Under the pieces are notes generated by a model. It ran no database searches. It was not told the origin of the DNA and saw only the letters and a list, made by a program, of their open reading frames with translations. Positions 36,951 to 54,825 of a DNA stretch of 64,000 bases are shown here, piece after piece. Origin of the DNA: Scylla paramamosain (taxonomy: Eukaryota > Arthropoda > Malacostraca > Decapoda > Portunidae); assembly GCF_035594125.1 (NCBI RefSeq), contig NC_087151.1:21660636-21724635 (forward strand). Direction: 5' to 3'. The number at the start of each line of letters is the position of its first letter. Within the stretch, counting starts at the first letter, position 1. The translations under genes and the position numbers were made by a program.

Positions 36951-37791
36951 ATGCAAGAAGAACACTGGCCAAGGGCAACAAAAATCCAATAAAAAAATAT
37001 GGCCACTGAAATGCCAGTCCCATAAAAGGGTCAAAGCAGTGGTCAAAAATTGGTGAATAAGTGTCTTGAAACCTCCCTCTTGAAGGAATTAGAGTCATAG
37101 GAAAGTGTAAATACCGAAGCAGGCAGGGAGTTCCAGAGTTTACCAGAGAAAGGGATGAATGATTGAGAATACTGGTTAACTCTTGCGTTAAAGAGGTGGA
37201 CAGAATAGGGGTGGGAGAAAGAAGAAAGTCTTGTGCAGCAAGGCCGCGGAAGGAGGGGAGGCATGCAGTTAGTAAGATCAGAAGAGCAGTTAGCATGAAA
37301 ATAGCGGTAGAAGACAGCTAGATATGCAACATTGCGGCGGTGAGAGAGAAACTGAAGACAGTCAGTTAGAGGAGAGGAGTTGATGAGACGAAAAGCTTTG
37401 ATTCCACCCTGTCTAGAAGAGCAGTATGAGTGGAAACCCCCAGACATGTGAAGCAAACTCCATACAAGGACGGATAAGGCCCTTGTACCGAGTTAGCAGC
37501 TGGGAGGGTGAGAAAAACTGGCGGGTACGTCTCAGAACACCTAACATCATAGAAGCTGTTTTAGCTAGAGATGAGATGTGAATTTTCCAGTTCAGATTAT
37601 AAGTAAAGGACAGACCGAGTATGTTCAGTGTAGAAGAGGGGGACAGTTGAGTGTCATTGAAGAAGAGGGGATAGTTGTCTGGAAGGTTGTGTCGAGTTGA
37701 TAGATGGAGGAATTGAGTTTTTGAGGCATTGAACAATATCAAGTTTGCGCTGCCCCAATCAAAAATTTTAGGAAGATCAGAAGTCAAGCGT
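36951..37791 (-). pseudogene. LINE-J 3' fragment, unit copy 3
   Basis: Same fragment as 28163-29005, with a further one-base deletion near 37398 that changes the frame in the VESKAFR region. Confidence 0.9.
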
Positions 37792-38544
37792 TCTTTGGTA
37801 GTTATTATGTTTCTCAGTAAGGGATCTTTTCGATGTAATTTAGCTTTTTTTGGTATGTAAGAAGCAAAACAAAAAAAGGTATGGTAATGTTGTTTTCTTT
37901 TCCCATATAAAGTGCTTTTCCATGTTTAACGTTTTAATGCCTAGCCCGGTCATAAACACTCAAAAGAGACGTTTCTGGAATTCTCGTTTCTTTTCCCAAT
38001 ATAGGATGCTTTCCATGCTTTTTAGAATTTTGGTGACTAAGATGCAAAAAATAGTAAAAAAAAAAAAAACATTTCTTCCACTGTCGTTTTGTTTCTCCAT
38101 ACATGGAGAAGCTTTGTACCATCTTGGCGTTTTGGTACCAAACAATGTTAAAACCACTGAAAATTCACGTTTTTGGTAAAGTTGTTGTCTTTCTCCATAT
38201 CGAGTGATATTAATGCATTTTCCCGTTTGATACCTAAGAAGCTCAAAAACGAGCATAAGACATCTTTCTTGTAAAATCTTTTCGTTTCTCCATAGTGTAT
38301 TTTCCATGCATTTTGACATTTTATAATATAACAAGCCCAAAAACACTCAGAATATATGTTTTTTTGGAAAAGTTACTTTGTTTAGTTATAAAGGGTGTTT
38401 TGCATGTGTTTTCAGCGTTTTGGTAAATAAAACGTTGAAAAAAGAATAATAAAAGAAAAAAAACATGTATTTATTCTTTTGAACTTGTATGTAAGGAGAT
38501 TTCCATGTTTTTTTTGCATTTTGGTGTCTAACATGCTCCAAAAC

Positions 38545-38784
<240 letters not shown>

Positions 38785-40280
38785 TTTGGCGTTTTGGTAC
38801 CTAACAATGTGAAAATGCTGAAATTGCACGTTTTTGGTAATGTAGTTCTGTTTCTGTATATAAAGTGCTTTTCATGTGTTGTAGCATTTTCATATCTAAG
38901 AAGCTGAGATTCATTTGCATGCATTTTGGCATTTTTTCTACGTAACACACCCATAAACGCTCAAAATACACGTTTTCGGTAAAGCTATTGTGTTTCTCAA
39001 AACACAAAACGTTTTACATCCGTTTTTTGCATTTTGGTACGTAGATAGCTCAAGAACACTAAAAAAAAAAAAAAGTTTTATAGTAATGTTTTGGTTTGGT
39101 AAGGTTTTTTCATATAGGAAAAACAAAATATATGTTTTAGCGTTTTGGTACATAAGAAGCTGAAAAACACTCAAAATGCAGGTTTTGGGTAATTATTTAT
39201 ATTACTATATTGAATGTTTTGCTCCCATTTTGGCATTTTGGTACCTAACAGTATGAAAAATAATCAAAATAATTTTTCTCTTTGGTAATGATGTTGTTTC
39301 TCCATATAGAGTTCTATTAACAGGTTTTAGCGTTTTGGTAACTAAAAAAGCTAAAAAAAAAAACGCAGATAATACACGTATCTGGTAATACATTTTTAGT
39401 TTCCCCATACAGGGTGTTTTCAGTAAAGTTTTATTTTTTTTTCTTTTATTTCCATGTAGTGTGATTTCCATGCTTTTTAGTGTTTTGGTGCCTAACATGC
39501 TTAAAAACACTCAAAAGACACGTTTTTGGTAATGTCGTTTGGTTTCTATTTATAGAGAGCTTTGTATGTATTCTAGTCTATTGGTACCTAAGAATGTGAA
39601 CTCAAAATACTCGGTTTTTGGTAATGTCGTTCTGTTTCTCTATATAAAGTGCTCAAAAACTCTTATAACACAGGTTTCTCGTTATGTCTTTTCGTTTCCC
39701 CATATAGAGTACTTTGCATGCATTTTGCCATTTTCTACATAACAAGCACAAAAAAAATAAATAAAAACACACGTTTTTGATGAAGTTATTGTGTTTATAA
39801 ATTGTGTTTTAGCTGCGTTTTACCGCCTTGATGCGTACCTCAAAACATTCAAAAGACACTTTTTTTTTTATTTGATATGTTTTTTCCATATAAGGTGCTT
39901 TCTATGCTTTTTTTTTATTTTATTACCTAATATGCCCATAAACACTCAAAAGACATATATCTGGAAATGTAGTTTCTTTTCGCCATATTGGGTGCGTTGC
40001 ACGCATTTTCGCGTTTGGTACCTAACAATGTGAAATACACTGAAAAGATCCATTTTTTGTAATGTTATTCTTTTTCTCCATATAAAGCGCTATTTATGCG
40101 TTTTAGCGTTTTGGTATCTAAGAAGCTCAACAACACTCATAATACACGTCTCCTGTAAGGTCCTTTCATTTTCTCTTTATAGTGTATCTTCCATGCTTTT
40201 TGGCGTTTTTATACGTAACAAGCTCAAAAAGACTTAGAATACCTGTTTTTTGTTAATGTTTTTATGTTTATGTCCCCCGG

Positions 40281-41242
40281 GGCAAAGCCCAGGGGGACGA
40301 CGAGCTCCCTATAGAGCTATTTAAAGCTGCTGGGGAAGAATGTGTAGAGTGGATGAGGTACATTTTCAGTAATGCGTGGAAAGAGGAGAAAGTGCCCCAT
40401 GACTGGCACATAGCAATAGTATGTCCAATATATAAGAAAGGCAGTAAAACAGATTGTGCAAATTATAGAGGTATATCCCTGTTATCTCATGTTGGAAAAT
40501 TGTACGAAAGAATAGTTGAGAAAAGATTAAGAACCTGTGTCGAGGAGAAACTAGGAATATGGCAGTATGGTTTCAGGCCCAATAGGAGCACGACAGATCT
40601 AGTGTTCACTTTAAAGATGATAACGGAGAAGAGTTGGGAGTGGAGCATTGATAAATATGTGTCTTTTATAGATCTGGAAAAAGCCTTTGATAGAATTAGA
40701 AGAGATTGCTTGTGGAGAGTCTTACAACATCAAGACTATGGCATAAACTCTAAACTGATACGAGTAATTAAGAGTATATATAAGAACACGGAGAGCAGAG
40801 TCAAGAACAGAGAGCTGGAGAGTGAATGGTTTAGCATTAAGACAGGAGTGAGACAAGGGGGAGTGCTCTCTCCTTTGCTATTCATTATATACATGGACAG
40901 ATGCCTGAAGGAAGTGTGTGTAAGGGAGGATAAAGAGATCACGCTGGCCTATGCAGACGATGTCGCTGTCGTGACAGGAAGCCAACAAGATCTTCAAGAG
41001 GCCATGACAAGATGGAATGATGTCTTAAATAGGGAAGGAATGAGAATGAACAAACAAAAAAACAGAGATAATGAAAGTTGGCAGAATAAAGGAGGAATGT
41101 AATATTTACATAGAAAACGTTAAACTGAAGCAGACCGACAAATTTTGTTATCTGGGAGTACTTTTCGACGAGGAAAACAGACAGAATATAGAAATTTTAA
41201 ATAGAATACAGAAGTACAATGCAAATGTCAGTGCATTGTATC
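40281..41242 (+). pseudogene. RTE fragment, unit copy 3
   Basis: Same RT-core segment, junctions and frameshift as copies 1 and 2. Confidence 0.95.
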
Positions 41243-41340
41243 ATAATACATGTTTTTTTTTTTTTTTTTCCATAATGTGTGCCTTTACTTTAGTGTATTT
41301 TCAATGTTCAAAAACACTCCGAATACTTTTTTTTTTTTTT

Positions 41341-42181
41341 ATGCAAGAAGAACACTGGCCAAGGGCAACAAAAATCCAATAAAAAAATATGGCCACTGAA
41401 ATGCCAGTCCCATAAAAGGGTCAAAGCAGTGGTCAAAAATTGGTGAATAAGTGTCTTGAAACCTCCCTCTTGAAGGAATTAGAGTCATAGGAAAGTGTAA
41501 ATACCGAAGCAGGCAGGGAGTTCCAGAGTTTACCAGAGAAAGGGATGAATGATTGAGAATACTGGTTAACTCTTGCGTTAAAGAGGTGGACAGAATAGGG
41601 GTGGGAGAAAGAAGAAAGTCTTGTGCAGCAAGGCCGCGGAAGGAGGGGAGGCATGCAGTTAGTAAGATCAGAAGAGCAGTTAGCATGAAAATAGCGGTAG
41701 AAGACAGCTAGATATGCAACATTGCGGCGGTGAGAGAGAAACTGAAGACAGTCAGTTAGAGGAGAGGAGTTGATGAGACGAAAAGCTTTGATTCCACCCT
41801 GTCTAGAAGAGCAGTATGAGTGGAAACCCCCAGACATGTGAAGCAAACTCCATACAAGGACGGATAAGGCCCTTGTACCGAGTTAGCAGCTGGGAGGGTG
41901 AGAAAAACTGGCGGGTACGTCTCAGAACACCTAACATCATAGAAGCTGTTTTAGCTAGAGATGAGATGTGAATTTTCCAGTTCAGATTATAAGTAAAGGA
42001 CAGACCGAGTATGTTCAGTGTAGAAGAGGGGGACAGTTGAGTGTCATTGAAGAAGAGGGGATAGTTGTCTGGAAGGTTGTGTCGAGTTGATAGATGGAGG
42101 AATTGAGTTTTTGAGGCATTGAACAATATCAAGTTTGCGCTGCCCCAATCAAAAATTTTAGGAAGATCAGAAGTCAAGCGT
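41341..42181 (-). pseudogene. LINE-J 3' fragment, unit copy 4
   Basis: Same fragment as copy 3, including the shared one-base deletion near 41787. Confidence 0.9.
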
Positions 42182-42934
42182 TCTTTGGTAGTTATTATGT
42201 TTCTCAGTAAGGGATCTTTTCGATGTAATTTAGCTTTTTTTGGTATGTAAGAAGCAAAACAAAAAAAGGTATGGTAATGTTGTTTTCTTTTCCCATATAA
42301 AGTGCTTTTCCATGTTTAACGTTTTAATGCCTAGCCCGGTCATAAACACTCAAAAGAGACGTTTCTGGAATTCTCGTTTCTTTTCCCAATATAGGATGCT
42401 TTCCATGCTTTTTAGAATTTTGGTGACTAAGATGCAAAAAATAGTAAAAAAAAAAAAAACATTTCTTCCACTGTCGTTTTGTTTCTCCATACATGGAGAA
42501 GCTTTGTACCATCTTGGCGTTTTGGTACCAAACAATGTTAAAACCACTGAAAATTCACGTTTTTGGTAAAGTTGTTGTCTTTCTCCATATCGAGTGATAT
42601 TAATGCATTTTCCCGTTTGATACCTAAGAAGCTCAAAAACGAGCATAAGACATCTTTCTTGTAAAATCTTTTCGTTTCTCCATAGTGTATTTTCCATGCA
42701 TTTTGACATTTTATAATATAACAAGCCCAAAAACACTCAGAATATATGTTTTTTTGGAAAAGTTACTTTGTTTAGTTATAAAGGGTGTTTTGCATGTGTT
42801 TTCAGCGTTTTGGTAAATAAAACGTTGAAAAAAGAATAATAAAAGAAAAAAAACATGTATTTATTCTTTTGAACTTGTATGTAAGGAGATTTCCATGTTT
42901 TTTTTGCATTTTGGTGTCTAACATGCTCCAAAAC

Positions 42935-43106
<172 letters not shown>

Positions 43107-44602
43107 TTTGGCGTTTTGGTACCTAACAATGTGAAAACGCTGAAATTGCACGTTTTTGGTAATGTAGTTCTGTTTCTGTATATAAAGTGCTTTTCATGTG
43201 TTGTAGCATTTTCATATCTAAGAAGCTGAGATTCATTTGCATGCATTTTGGCATTTTTTCTACGTAACACACCCATAAACGTTCAAAATACACGTTTTCG
43301 GTAAAGCTATTGTGTTTCTCAAAACACAAAACGTTTTACATCCGTTTTTTGCATTTTGGTACGTAGATAGCTCAAGAACACTAAAAAAAAAAAAAAGTTT
43401 TATAGTAATGTTTTGGTTTGGTAAGGTTTTTTCATATAGGAAAAACAAAATATATGTTTTAGCGTTTTGGTACATAAGAAGCTGAAAAACACTCAAAATG
43501 CAGGTTTTGGGTAATTATTTATATTACTATATTGAATGTTTTGCTCCCATTTTGGCATTTTGGTACCTAACAGTATGAAAAATAATCAAAATAATTTTTC
43601 TTTTTGGTAATGATGTTGTTTCTCCATATAGAGTTCTATTAACAGGTTTTAGCGTTTTGGTAACTAAAAAAGCTAAAAAAAAAAACGCAGATAATACACG
43701 TATCTGGTAATACATTTTTAGTTTCCCCATACAGGGTGTTTTCAGTAAAGTTTTATTTTTTTTTCTTTTATTTCCATGTAGTGTGATTTCCATGCTTTTT
43801 AGTGTTTTGGTGCCTAACATGCTTAAAAACACTCAAAAGACACGTTTTTGGTAATGTCGTTTGGTTTCTATTTATAGAGAGCTTTGTATGTATTCTAGTC
43901 TATTGGTACCTAAGAATGTGAACTCAAAATACTCGGTTTTTGGTAATGTCGTTCTGTTTCTCTATATAAAGTGCTCAAAAACTCTTATAACACAGGTTTC
44001 TCGTTATGTCTTTTCGTTTCCCCATATAGAGTACTTTGCATGCATTTTGCCATTTTCTACATAACAAGCACAAAAAAAATAAATAAAAACACACGTTTTT
44101 GATGAAGTTATTGTGTTTATAAATTGTGTTTTAGCTGCGTTTTACCGCCTTGATGCGTACCTCAAAACATTCAAAAGACACTTTTTTTTTTATTTGATAT
44201 GTTTTTTCCATATAAGGTGCTTTCTATGCTTTTTTTTTATTTTATTACCTAATATGCCCATAAACACTCAAAAGACATATATCTGGAAATGTAGTTTCTT
44301 TTCGCCATATTGGGTGCGTTGCACGCATTTTCGCGTTTGGTACCTAACAATGTGAAATACACTGAAAAGATCCATTTTTTGTAATGTTATTCTTTTTCTC
44401 CATATAAAGCGCTATTTATGCGTTTTAGCGTTTTGGTATCTAAGAAGCTCAACAACACTCATAATACACGTCTCCTGTAAGGTCCTTTCATTTTCTCTTT
44501 ATAGTGTATCTTCCATGCTTTTTGGCGTTTTTATACGTAACAAGCTCAAAAAGACTTAGAATACCTGTTTTTTGTTAATGTTTTTATGTTTATGTCCCCC
44601 GG

Positions 44603-46086
44603 GGCAAAGCCCAGGGGGACGACGAGCTCCCTATAGAGCTATTTAAAGCTGCTGGGGAAGAATGTGTAGAGTGGATGAGGTACATTTTCAGTAATGCGTG
44701 GAAAGAGGAGAAAGTGCCCCATGACTGGCACATAGCAATAGTATGTCCAATATATAAGAAAGGCAGTAAAACAGATTGTGCAAATTATAGAGGTATATCC
44801 CTGTTATCTCATGTTGGAAAATTGTACGAAAGAATAGTTGAGAAAAGATTAAGAACCTGTGTCGAGGAGAAACTAGGAATATGGCAGTATGGTTTCAGGC
44901 CCAATAGGAGCACGACAGATCTAGTGTTCACTTTAAAGATGATAACGGAGAAGAGTTGGGAGTGGAGCATTGATAAATATGTGTCTTTTATAGATCTGGA
45001 AAAAGCCTTTGATAGAATTAGAAGAGATTGCTTGTGGAGAGTCTTACAACATCAAGACTATGGCATAAACTCTAAACTGATACGAGTAATTAAGAGTATA
45101 TATAAGAACACGGAGAGCAGAGTCAAGAACAGAGAGCTGGAGAGTGAATGGTTTAGCATTAAGACAGGAGTGAGACAAGGGGGAGTGCTCTCTCCTTTGC
45201 TATTCATTATATACATGGACAGATGCCTGAAGGAAGTGTGTGTAAGGGAGGATAAAGAGATCACGCTGGCCTATGCAGACGATGTCGCTGTCGTGACAGG
45301 AAGCCAACAAGATCTTCAAGAGGCCATGACAAGATGGAATGATGTCTTAAATAGGGAAGGAATGAGAATGAACAAACAAAAAAACAGAGATAATGAAAGT
45401 TGGCAGAATAAAGGAGGAATGTAATATTTACATAGAAAACGTTAAACTGAAGCAGACCGACAAATTTTGTTATCTGGGAGTACTTTTCGACGAGGAAAAC
45501 AGACAGAATATAGAAATTTTAAATAGAATACAGAAGTACAATGCAAATGTCAGTGCATTGTATCCCATACTTAAAGATAAGAATATTCCAACAAAAGCTA
45601 AAACCATAATATTTACAACAATACTAAGATCAGTACTTCTATATGGGTCAGAAACTTGGACACTGACAACAAGAACATCTTCACAAATACAAGCAGCAAA
45701 AATGAGAGTTCTGAGAATGATCCGAGGTGTGACCAGACTTGATAGAATTAGAAATGAAGAAACCAGAGAGAGATTAGGGATAACATCTATACTGAAGATA
45801 ATTGAAAAGAACAAATTGAGATGGTATGGACATGTCCAAAGAATGGAAGATACAAGATACGCAAGGAAGTTTCTGGAATGGGTTCCTCTAGGCAGGAGGC
45901 CGGTGGGACGACCTAGGAAGCGATGGATGCAGGGAGTTGAAGAAGCTACTGAACGAAGAGGAAGAAATCTACAAGAAATAACCAAAGATGAGGATTTCAT
46001 GGATAGAGACCTTTGGAGAAGATTCGTAGAGGCCGGACACTGACAGGCATTGCCTACCTTGCGTCTGGTGAGAAAGGTGGTGAGAA
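44603..46086 (+). pseudogene. RTE 3' half with natural 3' end, unit copy 4
   Basis: Corresponds to 22138-23620. It carries the frameshift common to all four fragments; the second frame (45393-46043) then gives the whole C-terminus with LRWYGHVQRMED and GRRPVGRPRKRW. Differences from the full copy include LRSVLLYGSE for LRPVLLYGSE and AAKMRVLR for AAEMRVLR. The 3' UTR and the following 'atgtaca' target repeat (46087-46093) are the same as at 23578-23627. It is therefore a duplicate of that insertion and not a new one. Confidence 0.95.
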
Positions 46087-46297
46087 ATGTACAGAAACGC
46101 CAAAATGCAAAGAAATATGCAACACCAAAATGCAATGAAATAGTTTCTCCTATATGGGGAAACTAAAGAACATTATGAAGAAAGTGTATTATTAAATTTT
46201 TTGAGCATCTTAGGTACCAAAACTTGAAAACGCATGAATAAGTATTTAAAGTGTATTTCACATTGTTAGGTACTAAACCTCAAAAAAATAATAATAA

Positions 46298-46573
<276 letters not shown>

Positions 46574-47203
46574 TTTATATGGGCAAAAGGAAACGAGATT
46601 TCGAGAAACATGTCTTTTGAGTATTTATAAGTGTGTTAGGGGCCATATTGCAAAATAAGCATGGAAAGCAACCTATATGTGAAAAACAAAGGAACATTAC
46701 CAATAACGTATATTTTCAGTGTTTTTTGAGCTACGTACGTACCAAAACTCTAAAACGAATGGAGAGCACCCTTTATGGAGAAACAGAATAATATCATCAA
46801 AACAAGTACTTTCAGTGTTTCTGAGCTTCTTACGTAGAGAATGCCAAAATCCATGAAAAGTACTCCAAGTGGGAAACAGAAAGACATAACGAGAAACGTG
46901 AATTATAAGTGTTTTTGAACTCCTTAGGTATAAAAAAAAACAAAAACGCATGAATAGCACTCTATATGGAGAGATAGAATAACATTACCAAAAACGCGTA
47001 TTTTCAGTGTATTTTACATTGTTAGTTAGAAAAACACCAACATGCAAGCAAAACACCCTATATTGTTAATAGAAATGACATATCAAAAACGTGTCTTCTT
47101 TAGAAATCTTCCTATATGGAAAAACTGAACAACATTACCAAAAACCGTGAATTTTGAGTGCTTTTGAGCTTGTTACGTACAAAATTGTAAAACTGCAAAA
47201 ATG

Positions 47204-47237
47204 CATGGAAAATTCCCTATGTAGGGTATTTTCCATG
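47204..47237. repeat. Quasi-palindrome gained in duplicate block B
   Basis: 'catggaaaattccctatg' is followed by 'tagggtattttccatg'. Block B at 24672-24695 has 'catggaaaataccctacata' without the inverted partner, so the partner was copied from the local strand in inverse. Confidence 0.85.
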
Positions 47238-48744
47238 AAAAGAAGGAAAATTAAGAGAAACGCGTATTATGTGTTTTTTAGATTCGTAGTTATCAAAACG
47301 CTAAAACGCAAAAATAGCAATCTATATAAAGAATCTCAACAACTTTACCAAAAACGTGTATTTTGAGGATTTTTTACATATTTAGATACCAAAACGCCAA
47401 AAATGCATTCAAACCACGCTCTAGGGAGAAATAAAAAAAAAAAAATAATAATAATTTCCAGAAACATGTCTTTTGAGTGTTTATGAGCGTGTTAGGCACC
47501 AAAACGTTTAAAAGCATAGAAAGCACCCTATATGAGAAAACAAAACAACATTACCAAAAACGTGTCTCCTTTTTTTCAGCTACTTACGTAGCAAAACGCT
47601 AAAGTGCATGTAAAACAATAATATTACCAGAAACATATATTTTGAGTGTTTTGAGCCCATATATACAAAAACAGCAAAATGCCTGAACATTAACCAGTAT
47701 GGGGAAACGTAAAGACATTAAGAGAAACGTGTACCATGGCTGTTTTTTTTAACTTTCTTAGATACTAAAAAGCTAAAACGCATGTATAGCACTTCAGATG
47801 GAGAAATAGAACATTACCAGAAAACGTACCCTTTCAGTGTATTTTACATTATTAGGTAAGAAAACTCCAAATTGGATGCAAAACACCCTATATGGAGAAA
47901 AGAAACAATATTAAAAAAAAAAAAAAAACTTCGTTTTTAAGTGTTTATGAGCGTTTTAGGCACCATGAACGTTTAAGGCTAAAAAGCATGGAGAAAAAAA
48001 AAAAAAAAAACATTAATAAAAATTAGTCTTTTGAGAGCTTTCAGAAACATACAAAACGCTAAGACGCTGGCAAAATACCCTTTAAGGAGAAACACAATAA
48101 CTTTTAACAATAAACGTGTATTATGTGTTTTTAGCTTCCAAGTTATTAAAACACTAAAACGTACAAATAGCACTCTATATGGAGAACATTACCAAAACGT
48201 GTATTTTGAGTGTTTTTCACATTGTTAGGTACTTTAACACCAAAGTACATTCAAAGCATTCTCTATACGGAAAAGAAAAGAATATTTCCAGAACATTGTC
48301 TTTTGAATGTTTATGAGTATGTTAGGCACCAAAATCTATAAATCATGGAAAGTTTTCTATATGGGAAAACAAATTATTATTATCGAAAACGTGTCTTTTG
48401 GTTGTTTTTGAGCTACTTACGTGCCAAAACGATAATACGTATAGAAAACTTCCTTCATGGAGAAATAGAATAACATTACCAGAAACAATAATTTCAAGTG
48501 TTTTGAGAATTTTACGTACAAAAACGCCAAAATGCATGCTAAGTACCCTATATGGTGAAACGAAAAGACACTACGACAAACGTGTATTATGAGTGTTTTT
48601 GAGCTTCTTAGGTAACAAAACGAGAAAATGCATAAATAACGCTATATATGGAGAAACATAACTATATTACCAAAAACGTGTATTTTCAGTGTATTTCAGA
48701 TTTGTAGGTACCAAAACCTTAAAATGTATGCAAAACCTATATAG

Positions 48745-49080
<336 letters not shown>

Positions 49081-49215
49081 CTATATAGGGAAACGAAGAG
49101 ATATTATGAGAAACGTGTATTTTGAATGTTTTTGAGCATCTTAGATACTAAAACATTAAAACACATGAATATCACTTTATATGAAGAAACAAAAACATTA
49201 ACAATATTAGACACC

Positions 49216-49241
49216 AAAACAAGTATAAAAGTACTTGTTTT
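49216..49241. other. Inversion junction 2
   Basis: Same 10-bp inverted repeat with loop 'taaaag' as at 26861-26886, so it is a copy of the same junction. Reverse array follows. Confidence 0.85.
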
Positions 49242-49467
49242 GATGATATTATTCTGTTACTCCATAAAGCGTGCTTTCCATTCGTTTTAGAGTTTTGGTA
49301 CGTACGTAGCACAAAAAACACTGAAAATATACGTTATTGGTAATGTTCCTTTGTTTTTCACATATAGGTTGCTTTCCATGCTTATTTTGCGATATGGCCC
49401 CTAGCACACTTATAAATACTCAAAAGACACGTTTCTGGAAATCTCGTTTTCTTTTGCCCATATAAGG

Positions 49468-49584
<117 letters not shown>

Positions 49585-49619
49585 CTTATATGGGCAAAAG
49601 GAAACGAGATTTCCAGAAA

Positions 49620-50447
<828 letters not shown>

Positions 50448-51293
50448 ATGCAAGAAGAACACTGGCCGAGGGCAACAAAAATCCAATAAAAAAATATGGC
50501 CACTGAAATGCCAGTCCCATAAAAGGGTCAAAGCAGTGGTCAAAAATTGGTGAATAAGTGTCTTGAAACCTCCCTCTTGAAGGAATTCAAGTCATAGGAA
50601 AGTGGAAATACCGATGCAGGCAGGGAGTTCCAGAGTTTACCAGAGAAAGGGATGAATGATTGAGAATACTGGTTAACTCTTGCGTTAAAGAGGTGGACAG
50701 AATAGGGTGGGAGAAAGAAGAAAGTCTTGTGCAGCAAGGCCGCGGAAGGAGGGGAGGCATGCAGTTAGTAAGATCAGAAGAGCAGTTAGCATGAAAATAG
50801 CGGTAGAAGACAGCTAGATATGCAACATTGCGGCGGTGAGAGAGAAGCTGAAGACAGTCAGTTAGAGGAGAGGAGTTGATGAGACGAAAAGCTTTTGATT
50901 CCACCCTGTCTAGAAGAGCAGTATGAGTGGAACCCCCTAGACATGTGAAGCAAACTCCATACAAGGACGGATAAGGCCCTTGTACCGAGTTAGCAGCTGG
51001 GGGGGTGAGAAAAACTGGCGGGTACGTCTCAGAACACCTAACTTCATAGAAGCTGTTTTAGCTAGAGATGAGATGTGAATTTTCCAGTTCAGATTATAAG
51101 TAAAGGACAGACCGAGTATGTTCAGTGTAGAAGAGGGGGACAGTTGAGTGTCATTGAAGAAGAGGGGATAGTTGTCTGGAAGGTTGTATCGAGTTGATAG
51201 ATGGAGGAATTGAGTTTTTGAGGCATTGAACAATATCAAGTTTGCGCTGCCCCAATCAGAAATTTTAGGAAGATCAGAAGTCAAGCGTTCTTT
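50448..51293 (-). pseudogene. LINE-J 3' fragment, right-arm copy
   Basis: Right-arm partner of 19023-19870. It encodes RLTSDLPKISDWGSANLILF, LGLSFTYNLNWKIHISSLAK, RTRQFFSPPQLLTRYKGLIR and the C-terminal [22 protein letters not shown] frame change near 50707 ('gaatagggtggg') separates the final part. No RT core. Confidence 0.9.
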
Positions 51294-52103
51294 GGTAGTT
51301 ATTATGTTCCTCAGTAAGGGATCTTTTCGATGTAATTTAGCTTTTTTTGGTATGTAAGAAGCTAAAAAAAAAAAAAGGTATGGTAATGTTGTTTTCTTTT
51401 CCCATATAAAGTGCTTTTCCATGTTTAACGTTTTAATGCCTAGCCCGGTCATAAACACTCAAAAGAGACGTTTCTGGAATTCTCGTTTCTTTTCCCAATA
51501 TAGGATGCTTTCCATGCTTTTTAGAATTTTGGTGACTAAGATGCAGAAAATAGTAAAAAAAAAAAACATTTCTTCCACTGTCGTTTTTTTTCTCCATACA
51601 TGGAGAAGCTTTGTACCATCTTGGCGTTTTGGTACCAAACAATGTTAAAACCACTGAAAACTCACGTTTTTGGTAAAGTTGTTGTCTTTCTCCATATCGA
51701 GTGATATTAATGCATTTTCCCGTTTGATACCTAAGAAGCTCAAAAACGAGCATAAGACATCTTTCTTGTAAAATCTTTTCGTTTCCCCATAGTGTATTTT
51801 CCATGCATTTTGACATTTTATAATATAACAAGCCCAAAAACACTCAGAATATATGTTTTTTTGGAAAAGTTACTTTGTTTAGTTATAAAGGGTGTTTTGG
51901 ATGTGTTTCAGCGTTTTGGTACATAAAACGTTGAAAAAAGAATAATAAAAGAAAAAAAAAACATGTATTTATTCTTTTGAACTTGTATGTAAGGAGATTT
52001 CCATGTTTTTTTTAGCATTTTGGTGTCTAACATGCTCCAAAACACTCAAAAGACACGTTTCTGGTAAAGTTCTTTTGTTTCCCCATACGGGAAGCTTTCC
52101 ATG
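51294..52103 (-). repeat. Reverse monomer array, right arm
   Basis: Reverse complement of 18216-19022; the same monomer order with scattered differences. Confidence 0.85.

Positions 52104-54825
<2,722 letters not shown>

Noticed and set aside
44603..46086. Independent 5'-truncated RTE insertion
   Set aside because: It has the same 3' flank and target repeat as 23620 and the same frameshift as the internal fragments, so it is a segmental duplicate.
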